Shown in pieces: positions 1 to 4,669 of a DNA stretch of 9,653 nucleotides. The stretch is from Sphaerochaeta sp. GTDB taxonomy: Bacteria > Spirochaetota > Spirochaetia > Sphaerochaetales > Sphaerochaetaceae. Position 1 is the first letter of the stretch. Every line of letters begins with the position of its first letter. Under the pieces are notes generated by a model, which saw only the letters and a program-made list of their open reading frames with translations, did not search any database and was not told the origin of the DNA. The stretch spans positions 1 to 9,653 of the forward strand of contig JALOBD010000086.1 of the NCBI GenBank assembly GCA_023228445.1, written 5' to 3'. Made by a program: the position numbers and the translations under genes.

Positions 1-99
1 CCCTCCTGGAAGATGGTGATGAAAGCTTACCCTAAAAAGAGGGGTGTCGCAACGAGAACCTTGACGAACCAAGATGGGCTCTATACCCTTGACCCATGA
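1..99 (+). CDS. Possible 3' end of an upstream gene (partial, uncertain)
   Basis: Reading frame 1 is open from the window edge to a TGA at 97-99, about 32 codons ending ...NQDGLYTLDP. Its stop overlaps the start of the next gene in an ATGA arrangement (96-99), as is typical of translationally coupled genes, and the Nudix gene has no clear ribosome site of its own. The peptide matches no family I recognise, and a 32-codon open frame occurs by chance fairly often. A competing reading is frame 3, which gives LLEDGDESLP followed by TAA at 33-35 and could equally be a C-terminus. No function is proposed. Confidence 0.25.
   Translation, partial: PSWKMVMKAYPKKRGVATRTLTNQDGLYTLDP
61..87 (+). promoter_or_regulatory. 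Weak candidate promoter before the Nudix gene
   Basis: TTGACG (61-66) and TATACC (82-87) are separated by 15 bp, which is short for a sigma-70 promoter. Transcription from it would start at about the ATG (96), giving a leaderless message. This fits only if the frame-1 upstream gene is not real. Low confidence. Confidence 0.22.
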
Positions 100-1001
100 T
101 TCTACAAGCCATCGAACGATACTATACATGGGCCTTGGTCGCCATCCTCCTTTTGAATCTCGCCCAGCGTAAAATCCCCAATTCCACCAAAAAGCGGTAT
201 GCAACCATCTACCTCGCCTCGATCCTCCTCCTCTTCGAGGTCGGGGCGGTCACCATCCTCACCAGAGGGTGGAACCACAAGTGGGCGTGGCTGCTGTTGG
301 CCATCTGCATCGCGCTGCTCTACATCTTGCGCAGCCGTGCCCTCCCCTTCCGGCTCAAGTGCGCCGAGTGCGGGGCCAACCTCTCCTTCAACCGGATCAT
401 CGGCGGGGACGAGAACCTCTGTGAGAACTGTTACTACCACGCTCACCCCGAAGAGGCACCGGCTGCTGTAATACAGGAGGAGGAGAACGACCCGTACATC
501 ACGGCCGACACGGTGGCGGCGATCGACTGGGAGAGCTGGCCACCGACCGACATCTGCGTGATCACCTACCTCTTCGATGGTGACAGGGTCCTGCTCATCG
601 ACAAGAAGACCGGCCTGGGCAAGGGGTTGGTCAACGCCCCCGGCGGCCATATCGAGGACGATGAGACGGCCGCAGAAGCAGCGGTGCGGGAGTTCAAGGA
701 GGAGACCGGCCTCTCGATCGCTGGCCTTGAGCTGGTCGGCGACCTGTACTTTCAGTTCAAGGATGGCATGCGCCAACGCGGCTATGTCTACTTCGCCTCC
801 TCCTACGAGGGGGAGATGGGAGAGACTGCCGAGGCACGTCCCTTCTGGGTAGGTCTCGACGAAATCCCCTACGACAAGATGTGGGAGGATGACATCCACT
901 GGCTGCCGATGGCCATCGAGGGCAAGCGGATACGCGGATACTTCATCTTCGACGGGGAGCGGATGCTCGACAAGCGGATCGAGCACGAGAAGAAGGAGTA
1001 G
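96..1001 (+). CDS. Membrane-anchored, zinc-ribbon MTH1-like Nudix hydrolase
   Basis: The protein (301 aa) is a probable nucleotide-pool sanitiser that hydrolyses oxidised purine dNTPs such as 8-oxo-dGTP to the monophosphate. The Nudix box is complete: G184, E190, R198-E199, E202-E203 and G205 fit GX5EX7REUXEEXGU. Resemblance to human MTH1 extends beyond the box: N180 in VNAPGG lies where MTH1 has N33, and MWEDD (262-266) matches MTH1 MWPDD, so W263, D265 and D266 correspond to W117, D119 and D120. The end GYFIFDGERMLD also resembles MTH1. Before this domain are hydrophobic segments at about 11-22, 37-56 and 62-78 and a four-cysteine zinc ribbon (C89, C92, C109, C112). The Nudix domain alone would be family-typical; the N-terminal 140 residues are the oddity. 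The ATG at 96 lacks a good Shine-Dalgarno and may be coupled to an upstream gene through ATGA. yigZ follows after 3 bp. The exact substrate is inferred. Confidence 0.9.
   Translation: MILQAIERYYTWALVAILLLNLAQRKIPNSTKKRYATIYLASILLLFEVGAVTILTRGWNHKWAWLLLAICIALLYILRSRALPFRLKCAECGANLSFNRIIGGDENLCENCYYHAHPEEAPAAVIQEEENDPYITADTVAAIDWESWPPTDICVITYLFDGDRVLLIDKKTGLGKGLVNAPGGHIEDDETAAEAAVREFKEETGLSIAGLELVGDLYFQFKDGMRQRGYVYFASSYEGEMGETAEARPFWVGLDEIPYDKMWEDDIHWLPMAIEGKRIRGYFIFDGERMLDKRIEHEKKE
993..998 (+). promoter_or_regulatory. Ribosome binding site supporting the yigZ GTG start
   Basis: AAGGAG lies 6 bases before the GTG at 1005, inside the last codons of the Nudix gene. It supports this non-ATG start and coupling of the two genes. 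Confidence 0.7.
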
Positions 1002-1004
1002 GCG

Positions 1005-1604
1005 GTGAGGGTCCTGAAGGCACGTGCGGAAGCTGAGATCGAGGTACGCAAGAGCCGCTTCATCGCCATCGCCGTCCCCATCACCGACCTCTCCCAGATC
1101 AAGGGTCTCGTCGCCCAGGCCCGTCTCGATCATCCGGGGGCCAACCATGTGGTCCACGCCGCCGTGGTCGGCCCCGATGGACAACAGCTCAGCTACTCCG
1201 ACGACAAGGAGCCGAGGAACACTGCGGGTCGACCTGCAGTGGAGGTGCTCAAGGGCAGCGGTATCACCGACATCCTCGTGCTCATCATCCGGTACTTCGG
1301 CGGGACGTTGCTCGGCACCGGCGGCTTGGTGAAGGCCTACGGCGATAGCGTGAAGGAGGTGCTGAAAACAGCGAGCACCGAAGAGCTCATCGCAAAGCAC
1401 TCCTTCTCACTTACGATACCCTACAACCTCTATGATCTGACCAAAATTGCACTCGATGACGTAGAAGCGTCCATCGAAGACGAGTCATTTACCACCGCAG
1501 TCACTATTGCCGGTTCGCTTCCAGCCGCCAATGCACCATCGCTGCAGCAGCGCGTGTCAGATCTCTCGGGTGGGAGCGTTACCGTCATTTTTACCGATGG
1601 GTGA
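1005..1604 (+). CDS. yigZ: YigZ/IMPACT family protein (UPF0029)
   Basis: The protein has 199 aa, close to E. coli YigZ (about 205). The N-terminal UPF0029/IMPACT domain shows SDDKEPRNTAGRP (65-77), a variant of the family's DDGEPSGTAGRP, and RYFGGTLLGTGGLVKAYGDS (96-115), the most diagnostic block. The C-terminal part (about 135-190) fits the DUF1949 ferredoxin-like domain. The eukaryotic relative IMPACT regulates GCN2-dependent translation control. The bacterial role is unsettled and I propose none; a cytoplasmic location is expected. The gene starts with GTG behind a good ribosome site, 3 bp after the Nudix gene, so the two are probably co-transcribed. Its last 14 bp overlap the convergent peptidase gene. 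The change of the usual GEPSG to KEPRN is a small departure from consensus. Confidence 0.93.
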   Translation: MRVLKARAEAEIEVRKSRFIAIAVPITDLSQIKGLVAQARLDHPGANHVVHAAVVGPDGQQLSYSDDKEPRNTAGRPAVEVLKGSGITDILVLIIRYFGGTLLGTGGLVKAYGDSVKEVLKTASTEELIAKHSFSLTIPYNLYDLTKIALDDVEASIEDESFTTAVTIAGSLPAANAPSLQQRVSDLSGGSVTVIFTDG

Positions 1605-2946
1605 GCCTGGAGAACGAGAGTGATGACGGCTCTTCCTGGACCGGCGTCTCCTCCTCTTCCTCCCACAATGCATCGTTGTCGATGAGTTCGACCAACCTGA
1701 TGGCAATCGAGAGGGCCTGCTCAACGGCCTTCGCTTCGATGGCATCGACCGTATCATCCTCGGTGTGGTAGACCGAGGCCTTGGTGTGGTCATCCCAGCC
1801 GACGGCGGTGAGGGTGGTGGCGGCAAGACCCGCCCGACTCGCCGATGCAGCGTCGGTTGCGCCAGAGAGGCGGGGAATCGACTCACTGTTCGCCTCATAC
1901 CCCATCGAACGGGCGATGTCGACACACCGGCGTGCCAGCTCCTTGGCAAGCGGTTGCGTCCCGTTGATGTCACGCTCGAGGAAGGTCAACGAGTCGGCCC
2001 AGTAGATGGCATCGAAGTTCAACACCAGCGCCCCCGCTGTCAGATCGCCATGCGCTTCATACCACGCCTTGGAGCCCTGCAGACCGATCTCCTCCCCATC
2101 GAAGGAGCAGAAGATGAGTCGCGTCGATGCAAGCGGTGCCTCTGTCGCACGCCTCCAGTTGAAGTAGCGTGCAAGCTGGATGACCATTGAGGTGGAGTTG
2201 AGGTTGTCCCCTCCGCCAGGGGTCGCCCGATCATCGTAGAAGCGCATGAGCGCCAAGAAGCGGGGGGTGAGGATGAGCATGGCCACCAGGATGATGGTCA
2301 AGGCGAGGTTTGGAGGGGTGAAGAGCGCGATGAAGGAGAGGGGGCCACAGAGGGCAAAGAGGAGGATGGGAAGGCCTACGGTAGACATATAGCCCAGCCG
2401 GTCGAGACGGTTGTGGCGAAAGAGTGGGGCACTGTCGTGGTGGGCGCTCAAGATCACCGTGTGACGCACAGCACCGTCGGGTTCAAGGACCCCGTGGACG
2501 TTGATCCCTTTGACGGTCTTTCGCGTATTGCGTATCAATGGGCGGTAGTAGTAGAGGGTGGTGACCAGCCACGCCCCATAGAGGCAGAAGAGCAAGAGCG
2601 TGCCAAGGGGGAGGCGGAAGAGCATGAGGAGGACCAACAGTGGGTAGAGGTAGGCCATGACTGATAACGGCAGCGAGTGGAAGGTCGGGTCGAGGGAGAC
2701 TTCGCTCTGTGCCGTATAGTCACAGAAGGGCGTCAGCGAGCGCTCGATCTCCCCGGCGGCCCGAAGACACGCATCACTGCCGCTTGGACGAGGCCCGAAC
2801 TGCTCGATGAGCGAGCGGGTGAGGGTGAGGGCCATCGTGGCCAACCGCCCTGCCTTGAGGCGCTCGATCCTCTGCTTGGGGTCGTCCTTCTGCCCTTCCA
2901 CCAAGGGGGGAGTCTTCAATCGCTTGTGAAAGAGGGAGTACCGCAT
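1591..2946 (-). CDS. Membrane M28-family metallopeptidase
   Basis: With the ATG at 2946 the protein has 451 aa. It carries the M28 di-zinc aminopeptidase signature: H169 and D171 in SAHHDS, bridging D247 in GGGDN, base and ligand E285-E286 in SFDGEE, D312 in NFDAI, and H394 in VYHTEDDT, so all ligands appear intact. QFGPRPSGS (49-57) is the usual opening of the domain. Hydrophobic segments lie at about 93-109, 112-134, 190-210 and 213-228; the last two fall between the HxD and GGGDN motifs. The even number of segments keeps all ligands on one side of the membrane. The C-terminus is acidic. The likely role is removal of N-terminal residues from peptides; the substrate is unknown. An ATG at 2997 would add 17 residues, but neither start has a good ribosome site, and a TTGACA on this strand lies within the extension. 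The 3' end overlaps yigZ convergently by 14 bp. Confidence 0.88.
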   Translation of the reverse strand: MRYSLFHKRLKTPPLVEGQKDDPKQRIERLKAGRLATMALTLTRSLIEQFGPRPSGSDACLRAAGEIERSLTPFCDYTAQSEVSLDPTFHSLPLSVMAYLYPLLVLLMLFRLPLGTLLLFCLYGAWLVTTLYYYRPLIRNTRKTVKGINVHGVLEPDGAVRHTVILSAHHDSAPLFRHNRLDRLGYMSTVGLPILLFALCGPLSFIALFTPPNLALTIILVAMLILTPRFLALMRFYDDRATPGGGDNLNSTSMVIQLARYFNWRRATEAPLASTRLIFCSFDGEEIGLQGSKAWYEAHGDLTAGALVLNFDAIYWADSLTFLERDINGTQPLAKELARRCVDIARSMGYEANSESIPRLSGATDAASASRAGLAATTLTAVGWDDHTKASVYHTEDDTVDAIEAKAVEQALSIAIRLVELIDNDALWEEEEETPVQEEPSSLSFSRLTHR

Positions 2947-3006
2947 AGTCGCTTCATGATGACAAGTGCCCCACGCCTCTGTCAAGGAAGGGGTCATTGC
3001 GGGTTA

Positions 3007-3035
3007 TTGACAAAGCGGGGTGCTCTTACTATAGT
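3007..3035 (+). promoter_or_regulatory. Sigma-70 promoter of the tRNA/SRP RNA operon
   Basis: A perfect TTGACA (3007-3012) is followed, after exactly 17 bp, by TATAGT (3030-3035), a 5/6 match to TATAAT. Transcription should begin near 3042, about 45 bp before the first tRNA. This is the strongest promoter-like sequence in the window, as expected for stable RNA. A second TTGACA at 3046-3051 has no matching -10. Confidence 0.8.
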
Positions 3036-3086
3036 GGTAACCCGATTGACAGTCGTGCACTGAGACTGGAAATCGTCTCTTGTTTT

Positions 3087-3171
3087 GGAGAGATGTCCGA
3101 GTGGTCGAAGGAGGCGGTCTTGAAAACCGTTGAGGCGCAAGTCTCCGAGGGTTCGAATCCCCCTCTCTCCG
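3087..3171 (+). tRNA. tRNA-Ser(UGA)
   Basis: This is a class II tRNA of 85 nt with a long variable arm. Acceptor arms GGAGAGA (3087-3093) and TCTCTCC (3164-3170) pair fully, with discriminator G3171. The anticodon loop CTTGAAA places UGA at 3121-3123, reading UCA and other UCN codons by wobble. The T-loop is TTCGAAT. CCA is not encoded (the next bases are AAT), so it must be added after transcription. Its first 27 nt are identical to those of tRNA-Ser(CGA) downstream. It is the first gene of the stable-RNA operon. Confidence 0.96.
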
Positions 3172-3194
3172 AATTGGACAGGTTTTTACGAGTT

Positions 3195-3281
3195 GGAGAG
3201 GTGCGAGAGTGGCCGAATCGGGCTCCCTGCTAAGGAGTTGACCTGGTAACGGGTCCGGGGGTTCGAATCCCCCCCTCTCCG
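3195..3281 (+). tRNA. tRNA-Ser(GCU)
   Basis: This is a class II tRNA of 87 nt. GGAGAGG (3195-3201) pairs with CCTCTCC (3274-3280), with discriminator G3281. The anticodon stem GCTCC/GGAGT encloses loop CTGCTAA, so the anticodon GCU (3229-3231) reads AGU and AGC. CCA is not encoded. A T-run follows at 3284-3289, but no hairpin precedes it that would make it a terminator. Confidence 0.96.
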
Positions 3282-3295
3282 GATTTTTTACAATC

Positions 3296-3369
3296 GAGGC
3301 CATAGCTCAGCTGGATAGAGCATCAGTTTGCGGAACTGAGGGTCAGAGGTTCAAATCCTCTTGGTCTCA
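3296..3369 (+). tRNA. tRNA-Arg(GCG), an unusual bacterial anticodon
   Basis: This is a class I tRNA of 74 nt. GAGGCCA (3296-3302) pairs with TGGTCTC (3362-3368) with one G-U pair; the discriminator is A3369. The anticodon stem TCAGT/ACTGA encloses loop TTGCGGA, so the anticodon is GCG (3330-3332) with G at position 37. The arginine identity elements A20 (A3315, in CTGGATAGAGC), C35 and G36 are present. It should read CGC and CGU directly. Most bacteria use tRNA-Arg(ACG), deaminated to ICG by TadA, for these codons. G37 after G36 is the TrmD m1G37 context and resembles E. coli tRNA-Arg(CCG) more than its ACG isoacceptor. CCA is not encoded. Confidence 0.93.
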
Positions 3370-3400
3370 TAGTGTGTTTATGTCATAGTCATACGCACCG

Positions 3401-3487
3401 GGAGAGATGTCCGAGTGGTCGAAGGAGACGGACTCGAAATCCGTTGTACCGCTTGCGGTACCGAGGGTTCGAATCCCTCTCTCTCCG
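3401..3487 (+). tRNA. tRNA-Ser(CGA)
   Basis: This is a class II tRNA of 87 nt. GGAGAGA (3401-3407) pairs with TCTCTCC (3480-3486), with discriminator G3487. Anticodon stem ACGGA/TCCGT encloses loop CTCGAAA, placing CGA at 3435-3437, which reads UCG. The variable arm forms a hairpin of the type TACCG-CTTG-CGGTA. CCA is not encoded. The 5' 27 nt are identical to tRNA-Ser(UGA), suggesting that one arose by duplication of the other. Confidence 0.96.
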
Positions 3488-3510
3488 CTATCTTGGATTT
3501 TTTGTGTCTT

Positions 3511-3595
3511 GGAGAGGTGTCCGAGTGGTCGATGGTGCACGCTTGGAAAGCGTGTGTGCCGAGAGGCACCGGGGGTTCGAATCCCCCCCTCTCCG
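3511..3595 (+). tRNA. tRNA-Ser(GGA)
   Basis: This is a class II tRNA of 85 nt. GGAGAGG (3511-3517) pairs with CCTCTCC (3588-3594), with discriminator G3595. Anticodon stem CACGC/GCGTG encloses loop TTGGAAA, placing GGA at 3545-3547, which reads UCC and UCU. CCA is not encoded; only TTT separates it from the SRP RNA, so 3' processing of this tRNA may also create the SRP RNA 5' end. Confidence 0.96.
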
Positions 3596-3598
3596 TTT

Positions 3599-3706
3599 CC
3601 CAGCCAACAGATTCTGAGCTATGGGTACCCACCCAACCCCGTCAGGACCGGAAGGTAGCAGCGGCAAGTGGGCCGCCCATGAGACTCAGGGGGTTTGTTG
3701 GCTGGG
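3599..3706 (+). ncRNA. ffs: Signal recognition particle RNA, small bacterial 4.5S type
   Basis: The RNA (about 108 nt) is the core of the signal recognition particle; with Ffh it targets nascent membrane proteins to FtsY. The diagnostic domain IV element GTCAGGACCGGAAGGTAGCA (3641-3660) carries the GGAA tetraloop and the asymmetric internal loop bound by Ffh. The ends pair perfectly over 11 bp: CCCAGCCAACA (3599-3609) with TGTTGGCTGGG (3696-3706). Inner helices also pair, for example CTGAG with CTCAG and CCCAC with GTGGG, giving the single long hairpin without an Alu domain. It lies 3 bp after tRNA-Ser(GGA) and ends in a T-run. Its last 21 bp are antisense to the end of the GGDEF gene. The exact 5' and 3' ends are inferred from pairing. 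Confidence 0.95.
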
Positions 3707-4549
3707 TTTCTTTTTGGCCTCGTACATCAACCGGTCGGCAGCTTCGATGAGGGAGTCGAGACTCTCACCGTACCCCGAGGCGTGTCCGATCGACACCCCT
3801 ACCCGTAGCGAAAGGCCTCGCTGGCGAAACGCATCAGCAAGGGCCACCCGAAAGCGTTGCTCCATGATCGACACCGATCCTTGAGGGGCATCGAGGGCGA
3901 GGACGAGGAACTCGTCCCCTCCCCACCTGCCGATGATGTCGGAGGAGCGGAAGTTGTGCTTGAGGGCGGTCGCCACCATCTTCAACGTCCGGTCCCCCTC
4001 CTGGTGGCCGAAGGTGTCGTTGATCTGCTTGAAGAGGTCGATGTCGATGGAGAGCAGGACAACCGAGGCACCCAGGCGCTTGCCGTGGCGCAGCTCCTGG
4101 TCGGCCATCAGGCGAAAGCCGCGCCGGTTGTAGAGGCCGGTCAACTCGTCGGTGAGTGCCAGGTTGAGTAGCTCCTCCTCCTTGGCCTTGTACCAGGAGA
4201 GGTCGCGCACCAGGATGATCGCCCGGTCTTCGTCGCCGGTCACAAGCCAGGAGAGCTGTACCCACCGGTTCTGCTGCTTCATCCGAACCTGCAGCGCACC
4301 CGAGCTCTGCTTGCGCTCCGCGAGAAACCGCTGGACTTGGGATGAGAACGGTGTCTGCACCAACGGGAGGATCGCCTCGCCAATGAGATCGTCAGTCGCG
4401 CTACGCCCCATCATCTCGGTGAAGGCGCGGTTTGCATAGAGAATCGATCCACCTGCATCAGCACAACAGAGGCCATCGGGGAGGTTATCTACCAAATCCC
4501 AGCAAAGGGATTGTGGCAATCCGGCAGTGGGGGAGAAGTCCTTTGGCAT
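3686..4549 (-). CDS. PAS-GGDEF diguanylate cyclase
   Basis: The protein (287 aa) should make the second messenger cyclic di-GMP from two GTP. The N-terminal 120 residues form a PAS-like sensor: DNLPDGLCCADAGGSILYANRAF (from 21) followed by an MMGRS turn and a closing beta strand with DLSWYK. A short helical linker leads to the GGDEF domain (about 128-282) with DELTGLYNRRGF (134-145), the metal site DIDLFKQIND, an intact GGDEF (210-214) and an inhibitory I-site RSSD (201-204) exactly five residues before it. The enzyme is therefore probably active and product-inhibited. No membrane segment or EAL domain is present, so it is likely cytoplasmic. The signal is unknown; two adjacent cysteines (28-29) lie in the PAS domain. 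Its last seven codons, including the stop, overlap the SRP RNA gene on the other strand, and it is divergent from dnaX. Confidence 0.94.
   Translation of the reverse strand: MPKDFSPTAGLPQSLCWDLVDNLPDGLCCADAGGSILYANRAFTEMMGRSATDDLIGEAILPLVQTPFSSQVQRFLAERKQSSGALQVRMKQQNRWVQLSWLVTGDEDRAIILVRDLSWYKAKEEELLNLALTDELTGLYNRRGFRLMADQELRHGKRLGASVVLLSIDIDLFKQINDTFGHQEGDRTLKMVATALKHNFRSSDIIGRWGGDEFLVLALDAPQGSVSIMEQRFRVALADAFRQRGLSLRVGVSIGHASGYGESLDSLIEAADRLMYEAKKKPSQQTP
3696..3715 (+). terminator. Intrinsic terminator using the SRP RNA stem
   Basis: The 3' strand of the SRP RNA outer stem is followed directly by TTTCTTTTT (3707-3715). The long GC-rich hairpin plus T-run should end the tRNA-SRP operon. 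The T-run lies inside the opposing GGDEF gene. Confidence 0.65.
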
Positions 4550-4559
4550 AGTGAACCCA

Positions 4560-4588
4560 ATAGTAGTTTATTAACGACCACGAGACAA
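4560..4588 (-). promoter_or_regulatory. Candidate promoter of the GGDEF gene
   Basis: On the minus strand TTGTCT (4588-4583) and TACTAT (4565-4560) are 17 bp apart, each about 4/6 to consensus. The start point would lie only a few bases before the ATG at 4549, where no clear ribosome site is seen, so the leader would be very short. Confidence 0.33.
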
Positions 4589-4603
4589 GGATGATTTTCA
4601 TCC
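4589..4603. repeat. Perfect inverted repeat in the divergent GGDEF/dnaX spacer
   Basis: GGATGA (4589-4594) and TCATCC (4598-4603) are perfect inverted copies around TTT. The repeat sits next to the candidate -35 of the GGDEF gene and about 40 bp before the dnaX -10, a plausible operator position. There is no T-run after it, so a terminator is unlikely. No regulator is identified. Confidence 0.45.
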
Positions 4604-4640
4604 GGAACAAAGAGAGCGCCTACCCCACCCTATTGTTTTG

Positions 4641-4649
4641 TGATATACT
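4641..4649 (+). promoter_or_regulatory. Extended -10 promoter of dnaX-ybaB-recR
   Basis: TGATATACT holds a TG dinucleotide (4641-4642) and TATACT (4644-4649), a 5/6 match in the extended -10 arrangement. No good -35 is seen 17 bp upstream. A start near 4656 gives a leader of about 14 nt holding the GGAG ribosome site. Confidence 0.6.
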
Positions 4650-4660
4650 CGGTCCACTAT

Positions 4661-4664
4661 GGAG
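4661..4664 (+). promoter_or_regulatory. Ribosome binding site that fixes the dnaX start
   Basis: GGAG lies 5 bases before the ATG at 4670. It supports this start over the in-frame GTG at 4640, which sits within the -10 region and has no ribosome site. Confidence 0.65.
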
Positions 4665-4669
4665 CGCCC

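Larger units (their letters stand above)
3087..3427 (+). repeat. 27-bp direct repeat within two serine tRNA genes
   Basis: Bases 3087-3113 and 3401-3427 are identical over 27 bp, from the acceptor stem through the D arm of tRNA-Ser(UGA) and tRNA-Ser(CGA); the span given covers both copies and what lies between. tRNA-Ser(GGA) at 3511 is a close relative. The repeat could support recombination that deletes or duplicates the intervening tRNAs. Confidence 0.8.

Noticed and set aside
102..1400. A 432-codon open frame on the minus strand across the Nudix and yigZ genes
   Set aside because: It is antisense to two genes with clear family motifs; its product is low-complexity and acidic with no domain. 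It reflects the GC-rich codon pattern.
2946..2997. Longer start for the M28 peptidase at 2997
   Set aside because: The extra 17 residues look unlike a domain or signal peptide, there is no ribosome site, and a TTGACA element lies within them. It cannot be fully excluded.
3281..3290. T-run after tRNA-Ser(GCU) as a terminator
   Set aside because: No separate hairpin precedes it beyond the tRNA itself, and the tRNA genes continue in the same direction at once.
3087..3595. Regularly spaced similar blocks as a CRISPR array or other repeat array
   Set aside because: The blocks are serine tRNA genes that fold fully, with different anticodons, and the spacing is tRNA spacing.
2997..3660. Small open frames on both strands across the tRNA/ffs cluster
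   Set aside because: They are explained entirely by the RNA genes; the repeated peptides (for example FEPP or SNPP-like strings) come from the shared tRNA-Ser T arms.
4640..4669. Upstream GTG start for dnaX adding 10 residues
   Set aside because: The GTG overlaps the -10 promoter element and has no ribosome site, while the ATG at 4670 has GGAG and the family's usual N-terminus.
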